From NCBI RefSeq assembly GCF_001705515.1, contig NZ_MDJS01000003.1, positions 248,001-312,000 on the forward strand: DNA of 64,000 nucleotides, given 5' to 3'. The position numbers and the translations under genes are program-made. The DNA is from Mucilaginibacter sp. PPCGB 2223 (GTDB lineage Bacteria; Bacteroidota; Bacteroidia; Sphingobacteriales; Sphingobacteriaceae). Of the stretch, positions 7,416-16,381 are shown one piece after another; within the stretch, counting starts at the first letter, position 1, and every line of letters starts with the position of its first letter. The notes under the pieces are model-generated. The model saw nothing but the letters and a program-made list of their open reading frames with translations. It searched no databases and was not told where the DNA came from.

Positions 7416-9635
7416 TTACGCCCCTAAAATATTGTGCAGCACGTTATCGTAAACATCCTTAGCGCCTGCCGTACTACCAAACGATTCGCCATCTACCAGC
7501 AGATCGCCGCTATTTACCGTACCCAGTAAACTAAATTCGATCTCTGAAGTCGACAGTAGTTCGATAAAGGCTTCCTGTTGCTCCGGTTTAACCGAAACCA
7601 CTACCCTGCCCTGCGCTTCGCCGAAAAGGAAAGCATCTTTACGGATAGCTTCATCGCTTTCGACAGCAAAACCTAAGCCGTTTGGCATAGCCGATTCTAA
7701 CAGCGCAATGTACAAGCCACCATCGGCCACATCATGCGCCGATACGATCAGTTTTTGTTTGATGAGTTGTTTGATCACCTGGTGTGTAGCATATTCTTTT
7801 TCCAGGTCGAAATATGGTGCGGGCGCTGCCAATATTTTATGGTACGATGCCAGGTATTGGCTCGATGCGATATCGTTTTGCGACTCGCCCACGAGATAGA
7901 TCAGGTCACCCGCCTGTTTAAAGTCGGAAGTCATCAGGTTATCCAGGTCGTCCATTACGCCCAGCATACCGATGGTCGGTGTCGGGAATACCGGGCCGTC
8001 GTCTGTAGATTGGTTATAGAAACTCACGTTACCGCCGGTTACCGGGGTTTCGAATTTGGTACACGCTTCGCCCATGCCTTTTATTGCGCCAACAAACTGC
8101 CAGTATACCTCGGGCACGTAAGGGTTGCCAAAGTTTAAGCAGTTGGTGATAGCTACCGGTTCGCCACCGGCGCAGGTGATGTTACGTGCGGCTTCGGCCA
8201 CAGCAATAGCGGTACCTTTTTGCGGGTCGGCGTATACGTAGCGCGAGTTACAGTCAACCGTGATCACGATGGCCTTATCGGTACCTTTTACGGCCACAAC
8301 AGCTGCATCGCAGGGGCGGTTGGTGGTCATGGTGGCTGTACCTACCATGCTATCGTACTGGTTGCTTACCCAGCGTTTTGAGGCGATGTTGGGATGCGAC
8401 ACCAAATGATCGGCAACAGCTTTCAGATCAGCCGGTTGTGCAACATCATCTATTTTAAATTGCTGATTTTTTGCAAAGTAGGCAGGCTCTTTATACTCGC
8501 GTTTGTAAACCGGTGCGCCGCCGCCTAAAACCAGGTCGTCGGCAGGTACATCGGCAACCAGTTCGCCGTGCATATAGTAATGTAAGCGTTTGGTATCGGT
8601 AACCTCACCTATAATCGCACAGTTCAGGTCCCATTTATCAAAAACGGCTTCTACCTCTGCTTCGCGGCCTTTGTGCACCACGATGAGCATCCGCTCCTGC
8701 GACTCCGACAGCAATATTTCGAAAGGCTGCATATTTGCCTGGCGGGTTGGTACTTTATCCAGGTCGATGCGCATACCATGCTCGCCCTTGGCCGACATTT
8801 CGGAGTTGGAGCAGATGATACCCGCCGCGCCCATATCCTGCATACCAACTACGGCGCCGGTTTTGATAACTTCGAGGGTAGCCTCTAACAATAATTTTTC
8901 CTGGAAAGGGTCGCCCACCTGTACGGCAGGCAAATCGTTCACCGAATCTTCGGTAATATCTTTCGACGCGAAAGCCGCGCCATGTATGCCATCCTTACCC
9001 GTTGCCGAGCCTACAATGTATACCGGGTTGCCTACGCCGTATGAGGTTGCCGAAACGGTTTCGCCGGCTTTGACTATACCTGCCGAAAACGCGTTAACCA
9101 GCGGGTTGATATTATAGCAATCGTCAAAAAACAGTTCGCCGCCCACGGTTGGGATGCCGAAAGCGTTACCATAGTCGCCGATGCCTTTTACCACGCCTTT
9201 AACCAGCCATTTGGTTTTATCGAGTTTGAGGTCGCCAAAACGGAGCGAGTTTAGCTGTGCGATAGGCCTTGCTCCCATCGTAAAAATATCGCGGTTAATA
9301 CCGCCAACGCCTGTTGCCGCTCCCTGGTAAGGCTCCAAAGCCGAGGGGTGGTTATGGCTCTCTATCTTAAAGGCGCAGCCAATGCCGTCGCCCAGATCAA
9401 CCAGACCGGCGTTTTCCTCACCTGCTTTGGCCAGCATGCGCGGCCCGTCTTTAGGCAGTGTTTTTAACCAGGTGATAGAGTTTTTATACGAGCAATGCTC
9501 GCTCCACATTACCGAAAAGATGGAGAGTTCGGTAAAGTTGGGGGTACGCCCCAGTATCTCTTTTATCCTGTCAAATTCGTCGGGAAGTAAGCCTAAATTT
9601 TTAGCGGTATCTACGGTGGTTAATTGCTGCTCCAC
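7416..9635 (-). CDS. purL: Phosphoribosylformylglycinamidine synthase subunit PurL
   Basis: A 739-residue, glutaminase-free PurL of the Bacillus type. It makes FGAM from FGAR and ATP using ammonia passed from PurQ, with PurS as a bridging subunit. Key segments are the [13 protein letters not shown] active-site region near residue 45, [22 protein letters not shown] near 95 (catalytic His), and a second half repeating the AIRS fold from about residue 410. Neither purQ nor purS is in the window. PurM, the next pathway enzyme, is encoded separately at 20.8 kb. The ATG at 9635 gives the usual family length. Confidence 0.96.
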   Translation of the reverse strand: MEQQLTTVDTAKNLGLLPDEFDRIKEILGRTPNFTELSIFSVMWSEHCSYKNSITWLKTLPKDGPRMLAKAGEENAGLVDLGDGIGCAFKIESHNHPSALEPYQGAATGVGGINRDIFTMGARPIAQLNSLRFGDLKLDKTKWLVKGVVKGIGDYGNAFGIPTVGGELFFDDCYNINPLVNAFSAGIVKAGETVSATSYGVGNPVYIVGSATGKDGIHGAAFASKDITEDSVNDLPAVQVGDPFQEKLLLEATLEVIKTGAVVGMQDMGAAGIICSNSEMSAKGEHGMRIDLDKVPTRQANMQPFEILLSESQERMLIVVHKGREAEVEAVFDKWDLNCAIIGEVTDTKRLHYYMHGELVADVPADDLVLGGGAPVYKREYKEPAYFAKNQQFKIDDVAQPADLKAVADHLVSHPNIASKRWVSNQYDSMVGTATMTTNRPCDAAVVAVKGTDKAIVITVDCNSRYVYADPQKGTAIAVAEAARNITCAGGEPVAITNCLNFGNPYVPEVYWQFVGAIKGMGEACTKFETPVTGGNVSFYNQSTDDGPVFPTPTIGMLGVMDDLDNLMTSDFKQAGDLIYLVGESQNDIASSQYLASYHKILAAPAPYFDLEKEYATHQVIKQLIKQKLIVSAHDVADGGLYIALLESAMPNGLGFAVESDEAIRKDAFLFGEAQGRVVVSVKPEQQEAFIELLSTSEIEFSLLGTVNSGDLLVDGESFGSTAGAKDVYDNVLHNILGA

Positions 9636-9790
9636 AAGGTATGGGGTTTTGTTTTTAACGATGCCGCAAAATTAGGAAAATGCCTTGGTTTAGAAAGTTT
9701 AATTTGCCTGATTGTTAGGAAAACGTGGTTATGCACAATGCGGGTGTTAACTGCTGTTAACTGTGTTTAATTTGGTTACTAAAACTAAAA

Positions 9791-9858
9791 AATGACTAAT
9801 GAACCAATGACCAATGAACCAATGACTAATGAACTAATGACCAATGAACCAATGAACT
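9791..9858. repeat. Tandem 15-bp repeat, about 4.5 units
   Basis: Units alternate 7 and 8 bases: aatgactaatgaacc, aatgaccaatgaacc, aatgactaatgaact, aatgaccaatgaacc, aatgaact. The last unit touches the stop codon of the TonB-family gene. It is built like one arm of the word hairpins elsewhere, but no opposite arm is evident. Confidence 0.85.
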
Positions 9859-10624
9859 ACTTCATCATCCTGAAACTAACAGGCAAATGGTAGCGGATGC
9901 GGACAGGCTGCCCGTCTTTTATACCCGGCTGCCATGCGGGCGATTGCTGCAGTACGCGTACCGCTTCCTCGTCGAAACCATGCCCGGCGGGTTGCTCAAC
10001 GGTGATGTCTGATATGCGGCCGTCTTTTTCTACAATAAAACTTAGCTCTACCCTGCCCGATATTTTTTTCTGGCGGGCATCTTCGGGGTAAACCAGGTTC
10101 TTTTGCAGGTAGTTCATCCAGCCTTGTGCGCCGCCTACAGGCAATGGCTTCTCATCGGCATTGGCTGGCGAATAAACCGTTTTATCCTCAATAACACTAA
10201 TCCGGTTGGCTTCGCTTCCGCCTGTTTCGGATGGTAATACATTTACTGTACCGGCAGGGACGCGGCTTGTTTGTGGTTGCGGGTTGGCCTGCACAGCCGG
10301 CGCGGGCGAATAGGTATGCCCATTGCGGGTGTGATGATGTGAATGATGTACAGGCGCTGCAGCCTCCGGCCGGGCTATTACAATAGGCTGCAGGACAGTG
10401 GTTACTTCGCGGCCGATCGGCCGGGCTGCTATAGGCGCAGGTTTAAGCAGCAAAAAAGCGCCAAAGGCCACTACGCCAAAAAAACCGAACGTTACCGCCA
10501 ACGCCTTAAGCACTGTTGCCGAATAATGCTTACGCAGCTCGTAAGCCCCATAACTTTTATTGCGGTTGGCAAAAACAAGCTCCAGCCATTCGTCGCCGTA
10601 TATATCTACATTGTTGATAGCCAT
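9857..10624 (-). CDS. TonB family energy transducer
   Basis: A 255-residue protein with a short cytoplasmic start, one membrane segment at about residues 37-63, a proline-, histidine- and alanine-rich periplasmic linker, and a TonB C-terminal domain at about 165-255 (NLVYPEDARQKKISGRVELSFIV, then VRIRYHLPVSF). TonB proteins carry proton-motive energy from the inner membrane to outer-membrane receptors. No exbB/exbD or receptor gene is adjacent, so its receptor is unknown. The linker contains a His-rich stretch (VHHSHHHTRNGH) that could bind metal; this is inference. The start at 10624 gives the usual N-terminal YGAYELRKHY segment of Bacteroidota TonB. Confidence 0.92.
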   Translation of the reverse strand: MAINNVDIYGDEWLELVFANRNKSYGAYELRKHYSATVLKALAVTFGFFGVVAFGAFLLLKPAPIAARPIGREVTTVLQPIVIARPEAAAPVHHSHHHTRNGHTYSPAPAVQANPQPQTSRVPAGTVNVLPSETGGSEANRISVIEDKTVYSPANADEKPLPVGGAQGWMNYLQKNLVYPEDARQKKISGRVELSFIVEKDGRISDITVEQPAGHGFDEEAVRVLQQSPAWQPGIKDGQPVRIRYHLPVSFRMMK

Positions 10625-10770
10625 AACGGTATAGGTTTATATTACTAATATACGTTTTTATTTGGCAAATATTATGAAAAATTTAATTATGATCATTGCT
10701 AAACACGCACGCACTGCTATAATAATATTATTTTATAGTAACTTTATAATATATTTAAAGAAAAACAACT

Positions 10771-12351
10771 ATGAAAAACAAAATTTTATTCATCGCTTTT
10801 GTATTACTGACAATAGCTGGTTGCAAAGAACAAAACAATGTAGGTTTAACTGGTCCACAAGCAACATCACTTGTAAAGACCGAGGAAGCATTTCCAGGAC
10901 AGAGAGGCCCTGAATTAACAGGCTATTACAATGGCGCACCTGTTAAATACATGCGAATCAACGGAAAAAACGTTTTTCAAGGCGACATTATATTAAATAA
11001 CCTTGATGATCCTAATTCACTCCATACTTCGAGTACCGGACGGGCCAGTTATTTTTACAAATGGTTTCAGGGGATAGTTTATTATACAATTGATCCTGGC
11101 CTTCCAAATCAGACGAGGGTTACAGATGCAATTAATCATTGGCAAACATTTACCAATATTAGATTTGTTGCCCGTACCACTGAAGCAGACTATGTAACTT
11201 TTGTAGACGACCCTAATGGATGCTCATCGAATGTGGGGCTTCAGGGCGGTCAGCAATTCATCAATATAAATATCAATTGTACTACAGGGAATGTAATTCA
11301 CGAAATAGGACATACAATTGGCTTATGGCACGAGCAAAGTCGGATGGACCGAGACGATTATATCACAATAAATTTGGGGAATGTGACCTCAGGTTACGAA
11401 TTTAATTTTGACACGTATCAAGCTCAAGGTGGTGATGGGTTTGACCTATATGGCAGCAACGGACTTGATTTCGGTTCGATAATGATGTATGGCCCATATG
11501 ATTTCTCAAGTAACGGTCTCCCGACAATTACCAAGAAAGACGGTTCATTATATACCGTTCAAAGAACGGCATTATCGAATGATGATATTGCGGGTGTAAA
11601 TTACATGTACTCTAAATCTAATCTGGCGCGCATTACTTGCGGTATTAATGGTGGCATAATGGGAATTGGCAAAGCACAAAGTACCCTACGTGGAAATGGT
11701 ATTTTTAGTTACAATACTGCAAATGGTATCTGGACACAAATTTATGGCACAGCTGTATATATCGCTCTTGATCAAAATAAGATACCGCTGGTGATAGATA
11801 ACGCCGGTAATATTTTTCAATTAACCACCTCAGGTATTGTTTCGTCCCAATTTCCCGGAACAGCTACCAGCATCGCAGCCGGTAGTTTTATCTGCATAAC
11901 CGGAACAGTACCAGACGCGAGCGGCAATTATGCAATATATCAATATAATGGAAGTAGCTGGACATCAATAGGCAGATCTGGCGTGCGGGTTGCTGTATCC
12001 GGCGCAGGTCAGATATGGGTTGTAAATGCAGCTGGAAGCGTTGTCAAAAAAAGTGGGTCTACTTGGACGGCTGTTTCCGGAGTTACTGCAAAGGATATAG
12101 CTATTGGTGGTGACGGAACTGTTTTTATGCTGGGAACTACTCCGGATGCTAATGGCAATTATACTCTGTATCGTAATACCGCGGCCTTAGGTACCCAATT
12201 AATTCCAAGCGGATCTTGTGTTAGTGTTGCTGTAACTCCGCAGGGCGAGCCATACATAGTTACGAGCAATGGCAATTCATATCACGGTGTTAAGGCCGGA
12301 AACCCATCAGGCACATCATACTCGTGGACACAGGTAAATACAATACAATAA
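10771..12351 (+). CDS. Astacin-like (M12A) lipoprotein metalloprotease with beta-propeller-like C-terminus
   Basis: A 526-residue protein. Residues 1-18 form a lipoprotein signal (LLTIAGC, lipid site Cys18). The zinc-protease motif HEIGHTIGLWHEQSRMDRD runs from residue 177, with His177, Glu178, His181 and His187, and the Met-turn SIMMYGPYDFSS follows with Tyr240, all as in astacins. Residues about 285-526 contain repeated blades with GSSWTSIGRSG- and GSTWTAVSGVTA-like segments, resembling tectonin-type propellers that bind glycans or proteins. It probably acts on the cell surface or is released. It is a single gene and ends at a perfect bidirectional terminator. Its base composition is AT-richer than its neighbours, which suggests acquisition. 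Confidence 0.9.
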   Translation: MKNKILFIAFVLLTIAGCKEQNNVGLTGPQATSLVKTEEAFPGQRGPELTGYYNGAPVKYMRINGKNVFQGDIILNNLDDPNSLHTSSTGRASYFYKWFQGIVYYTIDPGLPNQTRVTDAINHWQTFTNIRFVARTTEADYVTFVDDPNGCSSNVGLQGGQQFINININCTTGNVIHEIGHTIGLWHEQSRMDRDDYITINLGNVTSGYEFNFDTYQAQGGDGFDLYGSNGLDFGSIMMYGPYDFSSNGLPTITKKDGSLYTVQRTALSNDDIAGVNYMYSKSNLARITCGINGGIMGIGKAQSTLRGNGIFSYNTANGIWTQIYGTAVYIALDQNKIPLVIDNAGNIFQLTTSGIVSSQFPGTATSIAAGSFICITGTVPDASGNYAIYQYNGSSWTSIGRSGVRVAVSGAGQIWVVNAAGSVVKKSGSTWTAVSGVTAKDIAIGGDGTVFMLGTTPDANGNYTLYRNTAALGTQLIPSGSCVSVAVTPQGEPYIVTSNGNSYHGVKAGNPSGTSYSWTQVNTIQ

Positions 12352-12361
12352 TTTACCGCAT

Positions 12362-12402
12362 AGTAATACGCAAGACGACATAATTTCGTCTTGCGTATTA
12401 CT
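12362..12402. terminator. Bidirectional terminator, 17-bp perfect stem
   Basis: Arms 12362-12378 and 12386-12402 are perfectly complementary with a seven-base loop. It sits between convergent genes (the protease and the DUF4468-like gene). T-tracts are weak, so strength is uncertain. Confidence 0.75.
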
Positions 12403-12404
12403 CC

Positions 12405-12995
12405 TTACCACTTATCCGTAACAATCACCTTCTTTCCATTGGTGGTTTTCACTGGTTCGCTCTCCAACTGCTTTTTAAACCTCGCACCGAATTTGATACC
12501 GAAGGCCGCGCATTCGTCCAGGTAATGGGCGGCATCTTTACCATCTATCTTTTTATTGAGCTCTTCGGCAGGTATCTCAACACCGGGCTTGGGTACCAGG
12601 TTATTGTAACGATCTTTATAATAAGGTATAAAAACAAAATTGCTCAACCAATAGCGATATCTTCCGTCCTTAACCTCTATACGTAGCTTAAAGGTTATTT
12701 TGCCGTCATCGTGTTTGGTTAGCGATGTCGTACTCTGTACCGCAAAGAAGCCCGTAACATCTACAGTTTTAGCGTTAGCATCCTTATCGGTGATTTTAAA
12801 ATTTGCGCTGTTGGCCGGCATATCAAAAAAATCCAACGCACGCACCAACAACACATTTGCTCCCGAATGCCCGCCCGCATTCACATGGTAATAAATATAC
12901 TTACCATGCTCGTCGGTCGCCAGCGAATCCTTTTGCGCAACAGCCATCCGGGCAAACCCGAGGCAGAGTGTTAAGGCCAATATTACTCTTTTCAT
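12405..12995 (-). CDS. Secreted DUF4468-like protein
   Basis: A 196-residue protein with a cleavable signal peptide (residues 1-20, ending ARMAVAQ). The mature part has the pattern of the DUF4468 'TBP-like fold' proteins: a strand-rich domain with FKITDKDANAKTVDVTGFFAV followed by ITFKLRIEVKDGRYRYWLSNFVF. Bacteroidota encode many of these in the periplasm or outer membrane; no molecular function is established. It is followed in the same direction by the beta-barrel-protein gene upstream (its start lies 65 bases from that gene's stop), with a terminator between, so the two are likely separate transcripts. Confidence 0.7.
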   Translation of the reverse strand: MKRVILALTLCLGFARMAVAQKDSLATDEHGKYIYYHVNAGGHSGANVLLVRALDFFDMPANSANFKITDKDANAKTVDVTGFFAVQSTTSLTKHDDGKITFKLRIEVKDGRYRYWLSNFVFIPYYKDRYNNLVPKPGVEIPAEELNKKIDGKDAAHYLDECAAFGIKFGARFKKQLESEPVKTTNGKKVIVTDKW

Positions 12996-13008
12996 ACCCG
13001 TAAAAATA

Positions 13009-13037
13009 AAGCCGCCCCAATATGCTCAGGGCGGCTT
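13009..13037 (-). terminator. Terminator of the outer-membrane protein gene
   Basis: Nine-base GC-rich arms (13009-13017 and 13029-13037) followed on the minus strand by a T-rich tract. Confidence 0.8.
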
Positions 13038-13059
13038 CTAATTTATAAATAAATTTTGT

Positions 13060-14145
13060 TTAGAAAGCGTAAACAGCAGCTACGCCGATTTGCTGGGCAG
13101 CTTGTGTTGGTTTGCCGTTGCTGTTCAGGAACATGTTTTTAGAGCCGTTATCAACCCTGAATTCAGGAATGAAAGTTAACGGGCCCGATTTAACAGCAGC
13201 AGTTACTGTTAACGCAGTTACCGATTCGCCGGGAACAACACCCGAATAAGTACCGCCTAATGTACCTTTATTAGCCGAGAAATATTCGCCGCGTAAGCCT
13301 AAAGTAACTGTCTTTGATACCGCTAACTGAGGGTACAGGGCAACACCGGTAAAACCACCGTTGCCATAAGCTGGCGATGATTTCAGGCTTGGCTGTGAGA
13401 AAGTAGCAAAGTTTAAGCCTAATTTAAAGGCGTCGGTTATCTGGTAGTTGGTAGTTAAATCAAACTCGGTACCTGAGTAGTAACCAGAGATAAAGTTCAG
13501 GTAAGCGGTCCAGTTTTTAACAGGCACAACCATTAATTGCGCACCAAAAGTCGATACGTCGCCGGTTGACTGGTAAGTATTCCACGAATCGTTAAACATA
13601 CCTGCCATTAAGCTTACTTTATCGCTGAAAGCGTAAGTTAACTTAACACCTGCATTTTGGAACGGGCCGTTGGTGAACAGGTACGAAGTTGAGTAGTTAA
13701 AATTGCCTGTCGGCGAGATCACCTCGTAACCAATAAATGTAGCCATGTATCCACCGGTAACATTCAATTTATCGGTTAGGTCATAACTTACATACAGGTT
13801 TTGGATGTGGTAACTATTGGTAGTTTCGTCATACGCACCTGCCGCATTAGGAAGAGATTGCGCCTGGCCACGCGGACCAAAAGATAACTCGCCTACAAAA
13901 GAAGCTTTGCCGACTTTCTTTTTCACGCCAAGATCTATCATACCGATAGATATCGAGTTAGCTTCGTTGTTGAAGCTGGTTGGGATGTTGGCAAATTTTT
14001 TGCCTGCAAAATCGTATTTATAATACGCATCAACAGAGCCGGTGATCACCAGCGGGGCATCGGAAGTAACCTTAATCGAGTCCTGCGCTTTAGCGGCAAG
14101 TCCGGATACGGCAAGGGCACAAATAAGTAATAATTTCTGTTTCAT
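13060..14145 (-). CDS. Outer-membrane beta-barrel (porin-like) protein
   Basis: A 361-residue protein with a signal peptide (residues 1-20, ending LAAKAQ) and repeated amphipathic strands ending in aromatic residues; the final residues VAAVYAF match the C-terminal signature of barrel proteins. It belongs to the putative Gram-negative porin / BBP2-like group common in Bacteroidota. It lies downstream of the ammonium transporter on the same strand, about 240 bases away, with a terminator between. Similar barrels accompany amt genes in this group, so a role in ammonium or small-solute passage is possible, but this is inference only. Confidence 0.85.
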   Translation of the reverse strand: MKQKLLLICALAVSGLAAKAQDSIKVTSDAPLVITGSVDAYYKYDFAGKKFANIPTSFNNEANSISIGMIDLGVKKKVGKASFVGELSFGPRGQAQSLPNAAGAYDETTNSYHIQNLYVSYDLTDKLNVTGGYMATFIGYEVISPTGNFNYSTSYLFTNGPFQNAGVKLTYAFSDKVSLMAGMFNDSWNTYQSTGDVSTFGAQLMVVPVKNWTAYLNFISGYYSGTEFDLTTNYQITDAFKLGLNFATFSQPSLKSSPAYGNGGFTGVALYPQLAVSKTVTLGLRGEYFSANKGTLGGTYSGVVPGESVTALTVTAAVKSGPLTFIPEFRVDNGSKNMFLNSNGKPTQAAQQIGVAAVYAF

Positions 14146-14342
14146 GATTGTTTGTTTAGTTGAATTGAGTGATTGATTTTATTAGATTGCTTTAAGGTAT
14201 TAGCTTGTTTCGTGCCAGTATTTACCCGGCTACGTAATTGATTATTTTTCAATTACATATTATTAAAAAAAGTAAGGCCAGTTGGAAATTGAGCTTATCG
14301 TATCGATATCATCTATCAATATGATAACCTTTTTGGATTAAT

Positions 14343-14378
14343 ATAACAGCGCCAATGCTTTGGCATCAGCGCTGTTAT
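14343..14378 (-). terminator. Terminator of amt
   Basis: Arms ataacagcgc at 14343-14352 and gcgctgttat at 14369-14378, with a smaller nested hairpin in the loop. It is located just past the amt stop on the minus strand. Confidence 0.7.
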
Positions 14379-14385
14379 TGTTATA

Positions 14386-16020
14386 TTATTTCACCAGTTC
14401 GGGTGAGGCTAATTTTGCCAGGTCGATATCTGTTGAGGTCTTATCAGGATATGCTTCAACACCGTGCTCAAACACGTCCAGACCACCAGGACCGGTTTCA
14501 CCGTGCTCTTCAACGCGCAGTCTCCATGGGTTCGGTAATTTGTTGATCACCCACATCATTACGAATGATACCACAAAAGTTACCAGGGTGATACTTGCAC
14601 TGCCTATAAACTGCGCTTTCAACACCGCGGTACCACCACCGTATAACAGGCCCGATAAAGCCGAACCTGCAGGGTAGCCGCCCAATTTAATACCAGGGCA
14701 GGCAAATAAGCCTAATGATAAAGTACCCCAGATACCTGCAAAACCGTGTACCGGTACAGCGCCGATAGGATCGTCAATACGCAGGTACTCTAACAGGTAA
14801 GTACCCAGGAACACTACAAAACCGGCAACCAAACCGATTAATACGGCGCCCAGCGGGCTAACCCAGAAGCAAGGGCAGGTAATAGCAACCAAACCGGCTA
14901 ATAAACCGTTCAGGGTAAAACCCAAATCGAATTTACCTTTGGTCGGGCCAAACCATAATGCAAATACCATAGCGCCCAAACCACCTGTACAGGCTGCAAT
15001 AGTAGTATTGAATGCGATACGGCCGATACCATCAGCATCCATTGCCGATAAGGTAGAACCAGGGTTAAAACCATACCAGCCGAACCACAGTAAGAACGCA
15101 CCCACAGTAGCTACAGGCAGGTTATGCGGAGCCGGCATACCGCCGTCTTTGCTGTCGCGCATAAACACCCGGCCAATCCGTGGCCCTAAAACCATTGCAC
15201 CAGACAGCGATATGACACCACCTATAGTGTGTACTACGGTCGAACCTGCAAAATCGTGGAAAGGCTGACCTAATGATTCGAAGAAACCACCTTTGCTGCC
15301 CATAGTGGCTAACCAGCCATCCGGGCCCCAGGCCCAGTGACCAACGATAGGATAAATAAAGCCGGTTACACCTATACTGTATAATATATCGCCGCGGAAA
15401 GAACAACGACCGATCATCGCGCCCGAAGTGATAGTTGAGGTCGTATCAGCGAAAGCGAACTGGAAAACCCAGTGAGCCAACACAGGGATACCTGTTGCCT
15501 CGTAAGTTTCGGGCACACCTTTCAGGAAGAACCAGTTGGTGATGCTGCCATCTTTGTTCAGGCCACCGAAACCGATAAAGCCGTTGCCATGACCGAACAT
15601 GAACGCGTAACCTATGGCCCAGAACAGGATACCGCACAAGCAGGTATCAAAAATACACTCCATTAACACGTTCACGGTTTCGCGCTTACGTGCAAAACCT
15701 GCCTCCAGCATCACGAAGCCTGCCTGCATACCAAACACCAGGAACGCGGCTACCAGTGTCCAGGTAGTGTTTACCGAGTTCATGATAGAAGTTTCGATAG
15801 CTGTCGGGCCTGCGGTTGCTGCGTGAGCCTGTGTACCTACCAAACCTGGTAAGGTGATCATGGCTGCCAGGATGATGAGCAAACCTAAAATTTTACCGGA
15901 GAAAATGGTGATACCATATCTCCATTGCTCCGCCGTAATGGCCGACCAGCTAAACGAGGGCTTTCTCTCCCCGCTGCCTTTAAAAAAGGGCAGCCTTTTT
16001 TTCATAGTTGTTACGTTCAT
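14386..16020 (-). CDS. amt: Ammonium transporter, Amt/MEP/Rh family
   Basis: A 544-residue inner-membrane transporter with about 11-12 transmembrane segments. Family landmarks are NTTWTLVAAFLVFGMQAGFVMLEAG (first helix and Phe gate region), the pore His in HTIGG, FGWYGFNPGS, and the second pore His in VHGFAGIWG. The N-terminus has a 60-residue extension with a membrane segment ending AHAATA that looks like a signal peptide, as in many Bacteroidota Amt proteins. No PII (glnB/glnK) gene is next to it. It is divergent from the type III glutamine synthetase across about 360 bases of AT-rich DNA, so uptake and assimilation of ammonium are probably controlled together. Confidence 0.95.
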   Translation of the reverse strand: MNVTTMKKRLPFFKGSGERKPSFSWSAITAEQWRYGITIFSGKILGLLIILAAMITLPGLVGTQAHAATAGPTAIETSIMNSVNTTWTLVAAFLVFGMQAGFVMLEAGFARKRETVNVLMECIFDTCLCGILFWAIGYAFMFGHGNGFIGFGGLNKDGSITNWFFLKGVPETYEATGIPVLAHWVFQFAFADTTSTITSGAMIGRCSFRGDILYSIGVTGFIYPIVGHWAWGPDGWLATMGSKGGFFESLGQPFHDFAGSTVVHTIGGVISLSGAMVLGPRIGRVFMRDSKDGGMPAPHNLPVATVGAFLLWFGWYGFNPGSTLSAMDADGIGRIAFNTTIAACTGGLGAMVFALWFGPTKGKFDLGFTLNGLLAGLVAITCPCFWVSPLGAVLIGLVAGFVVFLGTYLLEYLRIDDPIGAVPVHGFAGIWGTLSLGLFACPGIKLGGYPAGSALSGLLYGGGTAVLKAQFIGSASITLVTFVVSFVMMWVINKLPNPWRLRVEEHGETGPGGLDVFEHGVEAYPDKTSTDIDLAKLASPELVK

Positions 16021-16381
16021 TTGTTTGTTTATTTAGTTTGATTGATAAGTGAGTTACGTTTTTATTATGTGTTTTGTAAAAATTTAGCTGTGTACTATAT
16101 GTAAAAGAACAAACTTGATAGAAATTATAGATTTTTAATTCATTTTTCATCATTTTTTCACTTGTTTTCCAAGAAATCATGTGATTATTTGAATTATTTG
16201 ATGAAATTATGAGTAATATTTTAAAAAAACAAGATAATCAGTAAAAAAATTTAAAAAAAATTGAATTTTAATCACAAAATCCGTCAACACTGCACTTTTT
16301 TTATTTTTAGCCAAAAAAATGCATAGATTATGCAGAGTTTCCTATTTTTGAGGTATAATGCTCACCAATTAACCTATAAAA
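16021..16381. promoter_or_regulatory. AT-rich divergent control region between amt and glutamine synthetase III
   Basis: This 361-base gap has no gene. It is strongly AT-rich with many A and T runs and must hold two outward promoters. A TAnnTTTG-like -7 sequence, tatttttg, occurs at about 16342-16349, some 30 bases before the glutamine synthetase start. I could not pick out a convincing dyad for a nitrogen regulator. Confidence 0.5.

Noticed and set aside
8590..9117. Plus-strand open frame of 175 codons inside purL
   Set aside because: Low-complexity Ser/Pro/Thr composition, no domain, and complete overlap with conserved PurL sequence.
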